Origin: Chthoniobacterales bacterium
Lineage (GTDB): Bacteria > Verrucomicrobiota > Verrucomicrobiia > Chthoniobacterales > UBA10450
Reading direction: 5' to 3'
NCBI GenBank assembly: GCA_013695925.1
Contig: JACCZO010000192.1
Span: 1 to 27,494 of the forward strand
DNA length: 27,494 nt
The notes below the pieces were generated by a model. It had not been told where the DNA came from. It worked only from the letters and a program-made list of their open reading frames with translations, and did no database searches. A program made the translations under genes and the position numbers. This document shows, piece after piece, positions 15,100 to 23,207 of the stretch; position 1 is the first letter of the stretch; each line of letters starts with the position of its first letter.

Positions 15100-15458
15100 G
15101 ACCCGGAGTCTTTCTTCGCAGGTTTCGTCTCTGCTTTCTTGGCCGGAGCCGCGGCTGGGGCCGGCTTCCCCTCCGGCTTGGCGACCGCACTTTCGCCGCC
15201 GCCCTTTTCGCTGCTGACCGAGGATTCTTTCTTTGCACCTTCCTTGTAGGAATTGCTCCGGTAGTCGGTGATGTAAAAACCGGATCCCTTGAAAATGAGG
15301 CCCGCGCCCGTCCCCAGGAGGCGCTTCACCTTCCCCTTGCCCCATTTCGCCTGGCGGCAGAGCTCCTTTGGGCAAACCTTAAACGCTTCATCCCGCATCG
15401 ATTGGTAGGCATCGAAATTTTGCCCGCATTTTTGACACGCATATTCGTAGGTGGGCAT
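15096..15458 (-). CDS. FmdB family zinc-ribbon protein
   Basis: A 120-residue protein starting MPTYEYACQKCGQNFDAYQS, the signature of FmdB-type zinc ribbons, with Cys pairs C8/C11 and C29/C34 (CPKELC; the second pair is spaced wider than the usual CxxC). Residues about 45-72 (KRLLGTGAGLIFKGSGFYIT) are the conserved G-x-G-F-Y-x-T-D segment. The tail is Ala/Lys/Pro-rich and probably disordered. FmdB was named as a putative regulator of formamidase, but the role of most members is unknown. ATG 15458 was chosen because the motif begins there. The stop overlaps the next gene's ATG. Confidence 0.9.
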   Translation of the reverse strand: MPTYEYACQKCGQNFDAYQSMRDEAFKVCPKELCRQAKWGKGKVKRLLGTGAGLIFKGSGFYITDYRSNSYKEGAKKESSVSSEKGGGESAVAKPEGKPAPAAAPAKKAETKPAKKDSGS

Positions 15459-15600
15459 GGATTGAGCTTGTTCGTGCGAGATGGTCGCCAGTGTCAGCAA
15501 AATTAAGCAGAATTCAAGCCGCACCATGAAGTGCCTCCCTCTGTCAGGTCGCCTTGACTTTCCAGAGGTGCCTGCGTTACTTGCGCTTCCCGTCCTCAAA

Positions 15601-16224
15601 ATGCTCTTCTTTCCCGCTCGCCCGCATCTCTTTTTTGCCGTCGCCGGACTCGCTCTCGCTGCCTTCACTGGCTGCGCCGAAGATGATCCGCGCTTGGTCT
15701 ATGGCGAGACGCAATATCTGGGCGGCGTCTACGGCGATGCCCCGACCGCTTCCACGGCACCGACGGACAACGTCTCCTATTGGGATGGCGAAGGTATCCC
15801 CGGGAAGCCCTCGATCCATATTCGTCTCGGCGAGCAGCGTGCTTACTTTTATAAAGGCGGACAGTTGGTCGGTATTTCGCAGCTCTCGACCGGTCGCGAA
15901 GGCCTCGACACCCCCGTCGGGCAATACAAGATCACGCAAAAAGATGTCGACCACTCCTCCAGCCGCTATGGAGATTACGTCGACGCCAACGACAACGTGG
16001 TCGTCCCCAACATCGATAACGAAAAGGATCCCAAACCGCCCGGGACGAAATACAAAGGCGCACCGATGCCTTATTTCATGCGAATCGTCGGCGGGGTGGG
16101 CATGCACGCCGGATATTTGCCCGGCTACCCGGCCTCTCACGGATGCATTCGGATGCCGGAATTCATGGCGGAGGATTTTTTCAATAACGTCGAGCTCGGC
16201 ACTCCGGTCACGATCGAGCCTTAA
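15601..16224 (+). CDS. L,D-transpeptidase lipoprotein (YkuD domain)
   Basis: A 207-residue protein. The N-terminus MLFFPARPHLFFAVAGLALA followed by AFTGC looks like a lipoprotein signal with lipidated C25. The YkuD domain begins near residue 70 (SIHIRLGEQRAYFYKGG) and carries the catalytic set: H169 (GMHAG), H180 and C182 in SHGCIRMP. It should form or edit 3-3 cross-links in peptidoglycan, or attach proteins to it, from a lipid-anchored position. Two in-frame starts upstream (15481, 15527) would add a non-signal N-terminus, so 15601 is preferred. A TTGACT at 15554 could be a -35, but its -10 partner is poor. It is divergent from the FmdB-type gene. Confidence 0.9.
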   Translation: MLFFPARPHLFFAVAGLALAAFTGCAEDDPRLVYGETQYLGGVYGDAPTASTAPTDNVSYWDGEGIPGKPSIHIRLGEQRAYFYKGGQLVGISQLSTGREGLDTPVGQYKITQKDVDHSSSRYGDYVDANDNVVVPNIDNEKDPKPPGTKYKGAPMPYFMRIVGGVGMHAGYLPGYPASHGCIRMPEFMAEDFFNNVELGTPVTIEP

Positions 16225-16296
16225 GCTCCGTTTTTCCCGCCCCATCAGCAGGGTTGCCCGTCTCCGTGCAGGGTTTAAACTCCTGCTCCTCGCGAC

Positions 16297-17313
16297 ATGA
16301 TCATCATTACCCAGCCCACCGTGACCGATGCTCAGATCGACCACATCGTGGCGCGAATCGAAGAGTTTGGTCTTCGTTCCCAGATCATGCGGGGAGAGTC
16401 GCGCATCGTCATCGGCGTTCTCGGTCCCGACGAACTCATCCGGGAAAAGCCAATCGCCGCCATCCCTGGAGTCGAGTCGGTCGTGCCGGTGATGAGATCC
16501 TACAAGCTGGTCGCGCAGGAGAACGGCACTCCGCCCCCGCCCGTCTCGATCGGTGGTGTGCCATTTGGCAGTGGACAGCGCGTCGTTCTCGTCTCTGGCC
16601 CCTGTTCAGTCGAGAGCAGGGAACAACTCCTCTCGATTGCAAAATCGGTCAAGAAATCCGGCGCGCGAGTGCTTCGCGGAGGCGCTTTTAAGCCGCGCAC
16701 TTCGCCCTATAGCTTCCAGGGTTTGGGTGAAGAAGGCCTCCGTCTCCTGGCCGAAGTGCGCGCCGAAACCGGTCTCCCCGTCACGACTGAGATCATGGAC
16801 ACGCGTGACCTTGCGATGATCGAGAAATATACCGACTGCCTGCAGATCGGCTCGCGCAACATGCAAAACTTTGCCCTGCTTAAGGAAGTGGGACGAAGCA
16901 AACTGCCGGTGCTGCTCAAGCGCGGCTTCAGCGCGACGATCAACGACCTCATCATGAGCGCGGAATACATCCTGAGCGAAGGAAACCCCAACGTGCTCCT
17001 CTGCGAGCGCGGCATTCGCACCTTCGAGACGATGACGCGCAATACGCTCGATCTGAATGCTGTCCCGATATTGAAAGCCAAAACACGCTTGCCGGTTATA
17101 GTCGATCCGACCCACGGCATCGGCTTGCGCGATTTTATTCCGCAGATGGCCCTGGCCGCCGTCGCGGCGGGCGCTGACGGTCTCATGATCGAAGTGCACG
17201 ACGAACCAGAGCGCGCCCGGAGCGATGGCGAACAGGCGTTGCGACCGGCCGTCTTCGAAGACCTCGTTAGGCGAGTGCGGGCTGTCGCCGAAGCCGTCGG
17301 CCGCGAAGCATAA
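16297..17313 (+). CDS. aroF: 3-deoxy-7-phosphoheptulonate (DAHP) synthase, AroF/type I-beta
   Basis: A 338-residue enzyme that condenses phosphoenolpyruvate and erythrose-4-phosphate in the first step of the shikimate pathway. Residues 1-70 are a ferredoxin-like regulatory domain found on type I-beta enzymes (IIITQPTVTDAQIDHIVARI), usually linked to feedback control. The barrel shows GPCSVES at 101-107, GGAFKPRTSPYSFQG at 128-142, QIGSRNMQNF, KRGFSATIND and DPTHGIG, which bind substrates and the metal. It is followed after 50 bases by mfd on the same strand. Domain order and length are normal. Confidence 0.96.
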   Translation: MIIITQPTVTDAQIDHIVARIEEFGLRSQIMRGESRIVIGVLGPDELIREKPIAAIPGVESVVPVMRSYKLVAQENGTPPPPVSIGGVPFGSGQRVVLVSGPCSVESREQLLSIAKSVKKSGARVLRGGAFKPRTSPYSFQGLGEEGLRLLAEVRAETGLPVTTEIMDTRDLAMIEKYTDCLQIGSRNMQNFALLKEVGRSKLPVLLKRGFSATINDLIMSAEYILSEGNPNVLLCERGIRTFETMTRNTLDLNAVPILKAKTRLPVIVDPTHGIGLRDFIPQMALAAVAAGADGLMIEVHDEPERARSDGEQALRPAVFEDLVRRVRAVAEAVGREA

Positions 17314-17363
17314 CCGGGGCGGCGCCCGATTGAACTTCCCGCGCCTTTCGGCGAGAGCATGGC

Positions 17364-20300
17364 GTGGAAAAATCGACCGCCCACGAGCTGCTAAAAATCG
17401 TCGCGCAGTCCGAGCCGATCGCGCGCCAGTTGCAGGCGGCGCGGGACGGCAGGCGCCCGGTTGTTTTTTCCCACGTCATCGAATCGGCGCGCGCTTTTCT
17501 GGTCGCGATTCTGGCGCGGGAAATCCGGGAGACGCTTTGGATTATCTGCTCGAGCGTGCGCCGCCAGGAATTGCTGCATGAGAGCCTGACCAATTGGCAA
17601 CCGAACGCGCTCTTCCTTCCCGAAGCCGAATTCCTCGCGGTCGAAAATATTCTTCCCGACCAGGAGATCGCGGCGGAACGACTTGCCTTGCTGGCCGAGG
17701 TGGAACAGGCCCGGACTCCCAGGGTCATCGTCGCGACCCGGGACAGCCTGGGGCAGCCGGCGCCGCGCCGCGGCATGCTGCGCGCCGTGTCGCTTCGGCT
17801 TCGACGCGGCGCGGACGAATCGCTGCAGCGGATCGTCGCCTCGTTAGGCGAAACCGGCTACGAACGAGTCGCCCAGGTCACGACCCGCGGACAATTCGCC
17901 GTCCGGGGCGGGATTCTCGACGTTTACTCATGGCAGGCGGCCGCACCGTTCCGAGCCGAGTTTTTCGGCGACGAGATCGAATCGCTCCGTGAATTCGATC
18001 TCGATACCCAGACTTCACGACGCAACCTGAATGAGGCCGAGTTGTTGCTGGGCGCGGCGGAAGACCAGAGCGGGAAGGTCCGGGATTATATCGAGCCGAG
18101 TCATCTGCGGGTTGTGATCGAACCGGATGAAGATGAGGTCGCGGACATCGTCATCACGGAGGGCTCCGGCGGCGAAGCGGTCGAGGATTTCAGCGGCGCG
18201 TTTGTCGATTGCGAGATCGGCGAGTTCGACACCGGCGAGTTCATCATCGCGGAGGCGAAACGGCAGCAGTTCTTTACTCGCCTAACGAGTTGGCGGGAGA
18301 ACGGATCGCGGATCGCGATTTATTTCCAGACCGAAGGTGAGATCGAACGTTTCCGCGAAATCATGGCGGAGGCGAAGGTCTCGCTGGACGGAATCGATCT
18401 ACTGGAAGGCACTCTGGCCCGCGGGTTTTGTTTCCCTGGGGCGAACCTGGTCGTCCTCGCCGCCGCCGAGCTTTTCGGACGCGCCCCGACGCACGGCCGG
18501 CGTCGTCTGCAGCGCAGCGCGAAATTCGGCACGCACCGCGCCCAGATCGATTTCAGCGATCTCAACGAGGGCGATCTGGTCGTTCATCTCGAGCAGGGCA
18601 TCGGACGTTTTCTCGGCCTAACGAAGATAGGTGAGGACACACCGGAAGTCCTGGGGATCGAGTTCGCGGATGAGGCCAAACTTTATGTCCCGCTCGAGCA
18701 GGCCTTCCTCGTTTCCCGTTACGTCGGGGTCGGGAAAAAATCGCCGCCTCTCAGTTCGCTGGCGGACGCGAAATGGAATCGGGCGAAAAGAAATGCGGCT
18801 GCCTCAATTTTCGATTACGCCGGCAAGATGCTCGCCCTGCAGGCCGAGCGCGAGACCCAGCGCGGTCACGCCTTCGGTTCCGACGCGAAATGGCAGCTCG
18901 AGTTTGAGCATTCCTTCCCCTTCCGCGAAACGCCCGACCAGTTTAAAGCGATCGCGGAGACAAAACGCGACATGGAAGAGCCGCGCTCGATGGATCGCCT
19001 GATTTGCGGGGACGTGGGCTTCGGCAAAACGGAGGTCGCCATCCGCGCCGCCTTCAAAGCCGTCATGGAAGGCAAACAAGTCGCGGTTCTCACCCCTACG
19101 ACCGTCCTTGCCCAGCAGCATTTCGAGACCTTCCGCCAGCGCATGCTCGACTACCCGGTACGGATCGAAATGTTGAGCCGTTTCCGCTCACCGGCCGAGC
19201 AGCGCAAGGTGCTGGAGCAACTTCGCGAGGGCGGGGTCGATGTCGTGATCGGCACCCATCGCCTCATTTCCGGCGACGTCATTTTCAAAGATCTCGGCCT
19301 GGTCGTGATCGACGAAGAGCAGCGTTTCGGCGTTCTGCACAAGGAGAAATTCAAGGAGCTCTTCAAGCTCGTCGATGTCCTTACCCTTTCGGCCACGCCC
19401 ATTCCGCGCACGCTTTACTTGTCGTTAGTCGGGGTCAAAGACATGTCAACCATCGAGACCCCGCCGCTCAATCGCCTCCCGGTCGAGACGATCATCTGTG
19501 GCTACGACGAACGTATCATCCGCGACGCGATCAATCGCGAGCTCGAGCGCCAGGGGCAGGTCTACTTCCTGCACAACCGCGTGATGTCGATCCAGAAAAC
19601 GCGCGACCGGATCGCCGAACTGTGTCCCGCGGCGCGCGTCGAGGTTGGCCACGGGCAAATGAGCGCGCAGGATCTCGAGACGGTGATGGAGCGCTTCGTG
19701 GCGGGAAAGATCGACGTCCTGGTCTGCACCACGATCATCGAGAGCGGCCTCGATATTCCCAACGCCAACACCATCATCATCGATCGCGCCGATCGCTTTG
19801 GGCTGGCCGATCTTTATCAACTCCGGGGCCGGGTCGGGCGTGCGGAGCACAAGGCTTATGCCTATCTTCTCCTGCCGCGCGAGATGGTGACGGCGGGCGC
19901 GGCCCGCAAACGAATCAACGCCATCCAGCAATACAGCTCGTTAGGCGCAGGTTTTCGGATCGCCATGCGCGACCTCGAAATTCGCGGAGCCGGCAGCATC
20001 CTCGGCACGGCCCAGAGCGGACACATCGTCGCGGTCGGCTTCGATCTCTATTGTCAGCTCCTGAAACAGGCCGTGGCCCAATTGAAGGGCGAGAAGATCC
20101 GGCCCCGGCTCGAGGTCGATGCGCGGCTCGATTTTGTCGCGACCAACGAAGGTGAATTCCTCACCGCTGGCCCGGACAAACTCGTGCCCGCCTTCATTCC
20201 GACCGCCTACATTAGCGACGCGGCGCTGCGCATCCAAGCCTACCGACACCTGGCCGAGGTCACGAGCAACGAACAACTCCAGCGCCTGCGGCGCGATTGG

Positions 20301-20531
20301 CGCGACCGCTTCGGAAAATGGCCCGCCGCGGTTGACAATTTGCTCCTGCTCAGCGAAATCAAGCTTTCCGCCGCCCGGGCTCGCGTCAGCCGGGTCGAGG
20401 TACGCGAGAGCAAATTGATGCTCACTCGACGGGGCGACTTTATCCTTGTCGGTGGCAAATTTCCTCGTTTAACTTCCGGTAGAATCGATCTCAATCTTCC
20501 TGAGGTGTGGCAATGGTTAAAGCAGCTTTGA
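17364..20531 (+). CDS. mfd: Transcription-repair coupling factor Mfd
   Basis: A 1055-residue ATP-dependent translocase that removes stalled RNA polymerase and recruits UvrA. The first ~340 residues are the UvrB-homology part (TTRGQFAVRGGILDVYSW, FRAEFFGDEIESLREFD). The RNA polymerase-interacting CarD-like domain follows at about 390-450 (LNEGDLVVHLEQGIGRFLGL). The motor has Walker A GDVGFGKTE at 549-557, DEEQRFGV from D650, TLSATPIPRTL, and motifs V/VI (TIIESGLDIPNANT, QLRGRVGRA). A TRCF C-terminal domain ends the protein. The start is GTG at 17364. The length is slightly under that of E. coli Mfd, with all main domains present. Its last 19 bases overlap the next gene. Confidence 0.97.
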   Translation: MEKSTAHELLKIVAQSEPIARQLQAARDGRRPVVFSHVIESARAFLVAILAREIRETLWIICSSVRRQELLHESLTNWQPNALFLPEAEFLAVENILPDQEIAAERLALLAEVEQARTPRVIVATRDSLGQPAPRRGMLRAVSLRLRRGADESLQRIVASLGETGYERVAQVTTRGQFAVRGGILDVYSWQAAAPFRAEFFGDEIESLREFDLDTQTSRRNLNEAELLLGAAEDQSGKVRDYIEPSHLRVVIEPDEDEVADIVITEGSGGEAVEDFSGAFVDCEIGEFDTGEFIIAEAKRQQFFTRLTSWRENGSRIAIYFQTEGEIERFREIMAEAKVSLDGIDLLEGTLARGFCFPGANLVVLAAAELFGRAPTHGRRRLQRSAKFGTHRAQIDFSDLNEGDLVVHLEQGIGRFLGLTKIGEDTPEVLGIEFADEAKLYVPLEQAFLVSRYVGVGKKSPPLSSLADAKWNRAKRNAAASIFDYAGKMLALQAERETQRGHAFGSDAKWQLEFEHSFPFRETPDQFKAIAETKRDMEEPRSMDRLICGDVGFGKTEVAIRAAFKAVMEGKQVAVLTPTTVLAQQHFETFRQRMLDYPVRIEMLSRFRSPAEQRKVLEQLREGGVDVVIGTHRLISGDVIFKDLGLVVIDEEQRFGVLHKEKFKELFKLVDVLTLSATPIPRTLYLSLVGVKDMSTIETPPLNRLPVETIICGYDERIIRDAINRELERQGQVYFLHNRVMSIQKTRDRIAELCPAARVEVGHGQMSAQDLETVMERFVAGKIDVLVCTTIIESGLDIPNANTIIIDRADRFGLADLYQLRGRVGRAEHKAYAYLLLPREMVTAGAARKRINAIQQYSSLGAGFRIAMRDLEIRGAGSILGTAQSGHIVAVGFDLYCQLLKQAVAQLKGEKIRPRLEVDARLDFVATNEGEFLTAGPDKLVPAFIPTAYISDAALRIQAYRHLAEVTSNEQLQRLRRDWRDRFGKWPAAVDNLLLLSEIKLSAARARVSRVEVRESKLMLTRRGDFILVGGKFPRLTSGRIDLNLPEVWQWLKQL

Positions 20532-21511
20532 ACTTCATCTGGCGTTACCCGACCGTGGCGCTGCTCGTCTTCTCCTGTCTGGGAGTGGCAGCGACCGCTT
20601 CGCCCACCCGCGGCGCGGAGTCGGTCAACGGCATCGCCGCGGTTGTGAATGACAAGGTCATCACCTACTCCGAAGTGCGAGAAGTGGTCGAGCCGCGCGA
20701 GCGCGTGTTGCGCGCCCAGTATTCCGGGGCGGAGTTGGCCAAAAAAATCACCGATTTGCGCAAGGCCGCGCTGCAGGATCTGATCGATCGCCAGCTCATC
20801 GTCCAGGCATTTGAGAAGGAGAATCTCCAGATCCCGCCGCACTTTATCGACGAGCGGGTCGATGAAGTGATCAAAGAGAATTTCGGGGGCGACCGCCACG
20901 CTTTCATCAAGACGATGGAGGCCCAGAAATATACGATGTCGAAATTCCGCGACCTCGAACGCCAGAAGATCATCGTCCAGGCCATGCGGGCCAAGAACGT
21001 GAAATCGAACCTGATTATTCCGCCGGGGAAGGTGGAAGAATTTTACCGCAAGCATAAGGAGCTGTTCTCCAACAAGGCGCAGGTTAAGCTCCGCATGATC
21101 ATGATCCCGGGGCACCCCGACTCGAACGGCGGCGCGGCGCAGACTTCGATGGCCGAAGAGATCCGGGCCAAACTCATTACCGGAGCCGATTTCGACAAAA
21201 TGGCGCAGATGTATTCCGAGGACAGCACGCGCGATTTGGGCGGCGACTGGGGCTGGATTGACGACAGGACGCTCGCACCGGAACTTTCGCGAGTCGCCTT
21301 TAGCCTCAACCCGGGCGCGATCAGTAAAGTGGTGGATGTCGGCGGCAACCATTACATCCTGAAAGTGGAAGCGCGCCAGGGCGGCGAAGCGAAGCCGCTC
21401 AAAGATGTCCGGTCGGAGATCGAAGCCCGGCTCCGGCAGGAGCAGGCCCAGGAGCTGCAGGAACACTGGCTCGCCAGTCTGCGCTCGAAGGCGTACATCA
21501 AAACCTTCTAG
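20513..21511 (+). CDS. SurA/PpiC-like periplasmic peptidyl-prolyl isomerase
   Basis: A 332-residue exported foldase. Signal peptide: VALLVFSCLGVAATASPTRG, cleaved near AES. The SurA N-terminal chaperone region follows (NGIAAVVNDKVITYSEVREV, then DLRKAALQDLIDRQLIVQAF). One PpiC-type rotamase domain lies at about 190-300 (KLRMIMIPGHPD, FDKMAQMYSEDSTRDLGGDW, SRVAFSLNPGAISKVV). E. coli SurA has two rotamase domains, so this is a shorter version. It likely escorts outer-membrane proteins. ATG 20513 is chosen because TGAGG at 20501-20505 gives a good spacing; a GTG at 20507 is closer than usual. It overlaps the end of mfd, and pdxA follows after 46 bases, matching the surA-pdxA order of enterobacteria. 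Confidence 0.92.
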   Translation: MVKAALNFIWRYPTVALLVFSCLGVAATASPTRGAESVNGIAAVVNDKVITYSEVREVVEPRERVLRAQYSGAELAKKITDLRKAALQDLIDRQLIVQAFEKENLQIPPHFIDERVDEVIKENFGGDRHAFIKTMEAQKYTMSKFRDLERQKIIVQAMRAKNVKSNLIIPPGKVEEFYRKHKELFSNKAQVKLRMIMIPGHPDSNGGAAQTSMAEEIRAKLITGADFDKMAQMYSEDSTRDLGGDWGWIDDRTLAPELSRVAFSLNPGAISKVVDVGGNHYILKVEARQGGEAKPLKDVRSEIEARLRQEQAQELQEHWLASLRSKAYIKTF

Positions 21512-21557
21512 GCTGGTTCCCGGTTGCGAGGAACGGCGCCACGGCCACTGTTCTGCC

Positions 21558-22442
21558 GTGCGCCAACACATCGGCATCACGTTAGGCGACCCGGCCGGGA
21601 TCGGGCCGGAGATTGTCCGCGCGGCTCTGGCCTCGGGAAAGCTGCCCGAAGCGGATTATCGCGTGATCGGTGAGACCGGAAGTTATTCGTTAGGTCAGCC
21701 GAATGCGGAGAGCGCCCGCGCTGCCCGGGCCGCGCTTGAGGAATCCGCCCGCCTCGCCCTCGCCGGCGAAATCGATGCGGTGGTCACCGGCCCCATTCAC
21801 AAGGCTCGCATGTACGAGATTGGATTTGAATTTCCCGGCCAGACCGAATTCTTCGCCGCGCGCTGCAAAGTGCAAAACTTCGCCATGCTCGTGACCGGTG
21901 CCGGACTCACCGTCGCGCTCGTCACCACCCACATCCCGCTCGCCGACGTCACACGACAGCTAAGCAGCTCCGAGATCGTGCGCGTCGGACTCCTCTTAGC
22001 AGATTTTGTTTCGCGCAGGAAAAAAACAGCGCGGATCGCGGTCGCCGGGCTCAACCCGCACGCGGGTGAAGATGGCGCGCTCGGTCGCGAAGAGATCGAG
22101 ATCATCGCTCCCGCGATCGCGGAGCTGAACCACTCGTCGCTTGTCACTCGTCACTCGTCACTTCCCTTCACGGGACCGTTCTCGCCCGACACGATTTTTC
22201 ATCGCGCGGTCGAGGGAGAATTCGACGCCGTGCTTTGCATGTATCACGATCAGGGATTGATCCCGCTCAAACTGCACGCGTTTCATGAAGGGGTGAACGT
22301 TACGCTCGGGCTCCCTTTCCCACGCACCAGCCCGGATCACGGCACCGCCTTTGAGATCGCGGGGCGCAGGATCGCGCGGCCCGACAGCATGATCGCCGCG
22401 ATCCGGCTCGCCGTGGAATTGGGCGAAAAGGCACCCGCATGA
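21558..22442 (+). CDS. pdxA: 4-hydroxythreonine-4-phosphate dehydrogenase PdxA, compact form
   Basis: A 294-residue enzyme of vitamin B6 synthesis. The start is GTG (VRQHIGITLGDPAGIGPEIV). The metal and substrate motifs are present: TGPIHK, TTHIPLADV, GLNPHAGEDG, and MYHDQGLIPLK with NVTLGLPFPRTSPDHGTA. It is some 35-40 residues shorter than typical PdxA, the loss being in the N-terminal third between PEIV and ESARLAL. In contrast, a loop before FTGPFSPDTIF has gained sequence from a 7-base tandem repeat (HSSLVTRHSSL). The motifs suggest it is active. It ends with an ATGA overlap with the DUF2238 gene. Confidence 0.93.
   Translation: MRQHIGITLGDPAGIGPEIVRAALASGKLPEADYRVIGETGSYSLGQPNAESARAARAALEESARLALAGEIDAVVTGPIHKARMYEIGFEFPGQTEFFAARCKVQNFAMLVTGAGLTVALVTTHIPLADVTRQLSSSEIVRVGLLLADFVSRRKKTARIAVAGLNPHAGEDGALGREEIEIIAPAIAELNHSSLVTRHSSLPFTGPFSPDTIFHRAVEGEFDAVLCMYHDQGLIPLKLHAFHEGVNVTLGLPFPRTSPDHGTAFEIAGRRIARPDSMIAAIRLAVELGEKAPA
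22131..22165 (+). repeat. Period-7 tandem repeat (CACTCGT) inside pdxA
   Basis: Five 7-base units lie at 22131-22165: CACTCGT, CGCTTGT, CACTCGT, CACTCGT and CACTTCC. Because the period is 7 and the total is 35, the translation is a non-periodic loop, N-H-S-S-L-V-T-R-H-S-S-L. I recall similar GTCACTC arrays as intergenic repeats in this kind of genome. Confidence 0.75.
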
Positions 22443-23062
22443 ACACGCGCATCTCGCCGCTCCATCTCGCGCTCCTGTTCGTCACCGGACTTGTCTTCCT
22501 TTGGTCGGCCTGGCAACCCTACGACCGCACGACGTGGTGGCTTGAAGTCGCGCCAGGAATTCTCGGCGCCGCGCTCCTCATCGTGACCTATTCCAGCTTT
22601 CGTTTTACCACGCTGGTTTACACCTTGATCGCGCTGCACATCATGCTGCTCTGTGTGGGCGGACATTACACCTACGCCCGGGTCCCACTTTTTAACTGGA
22701 TCGAGCCTTATTTCGGCTGGCACCGGAATCATTTCGATCGTCTCGGCCATTTCATGCAGGGCTTTGTCCCCGCGCTGATCGCGCGTGAGCTTTTCATTCG
22801 ACTGCGCGTCGTGACAACGGCAGGCTGGCGATTGGCGATCGTCATTCTCATCTGCATGGGAATCAGCGCCGTTTACGAACTTCTGGAGTGGGTCACCGCG
22901 CTCATCTCGGGCGAAGCTGCGACCGCCTTCCTTGGCACGCAGGGAGACATCTGGGACACACAGACTGACATGTTCATGGCCCTGGTCGGCGCGATTTGCG
23001 CACTGATCCTGATGAGCCGCTGGCAGAATCGCCAGATGCGGCAACTCCCCAGCCGCTGGTGA
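22439..23062 (+). CDS. DUF2238 (YjdF-type) membrane protein
   Basis: A 207-residue inner-membrane protein with about six hydrophobic helices: LHLALLFVTGLVFLWSAW, then APGILGAALLIVTY, LVYTLIALHIMLLCVGGHYT, the GHFMQGFVPALIARELF region, WRLAIVILICMGISAVYELL and FMALVGAICALILM. Conserved polar sites lie at or near the membrane: GGHYTYARVP, W-H-R-N-H-F-D-R-L-G-H-F and A-V-Y-E-L-L-E-W, with GDIWDTQTDM before the last helix. These are the DUF2238/YjdF signatures; the function is unknown. Translation is probably coupled to pdxA through ATGA. A palindromic element follows the gene. Confidence 0.88.
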   Translation: MNTRISPLHLALLFVTGLVFLWSAWQPYDRTTWWLEVAPGILGAALLIVTYSSFRFTTLVYTLIALHIMLLCVGGHYTYARVPLFNWIEPYFGWHRNHFDRLGHFMQGFVPALIARELFIRLRVVTTAGWRLAIVILICMGISAVYELLEWVTALISGEAATAFLGTQGDIWDTQTDMFMALVGAICALILMSRWQNRQMRQLPSRW

Positions 23063-23072
23063 TGGGAAAACA

Positions 23073-23197
23073 ACCACGGATTACACAGATTTCACGGATG
23101 TTACTCGCAGCCAGGGAGGCGCCAAAGGCGCCCGACCATCCGTGCCGTAACGGATGCGAAGCAACGGCCGGGCCTTCAAATCCGCGTAATCCGTGGT
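23073..23197. repeat. Palindromic intergenic element (ACCACGGATTACAC type)
   Basis: Arms at 23073-23092 (ACCACGGATTACACAGATTT) and 23178-23197 are inverted copies with two mismatches in 20. Inside are CACGGATG (23093-23100) with CATCCGTG (23137-23144) and a GGCGCC...GGCGCC pair. Elements starting ACCACGGATTACAC are common in intergenic DNA of several bacterial phyla. The right end supplies a GTG at 23193 that could be misread as the next gene's start. Confidence 0.7.
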
Positions 23198-23207
23198 CAA
23201 TTTCTCC

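Noticed and set aside
14356..15375. A longer 339-residue version of the zinc-ribbon membrane protein
   Set aside because: The extra N-terminal part overlaps the FmdB-type gene in another frame, while the zinc ribbon and ATGA overlap mark 15099 as the start.
15554..15582. Promoter for the L,D-transpeptidase with TTGACT as -35
   Set aside because: The only -10 at a suitable distance (TTACTT) matches the consensus poorly, so it is mentioned with the gene but not called.
20240..21580. A 446-codon minus-strand open frame over mfd, the SurA-like gene and the pdxA start
   Set aside because: It runs antisense to three well-supported genes and has the composition of a shadow frame.
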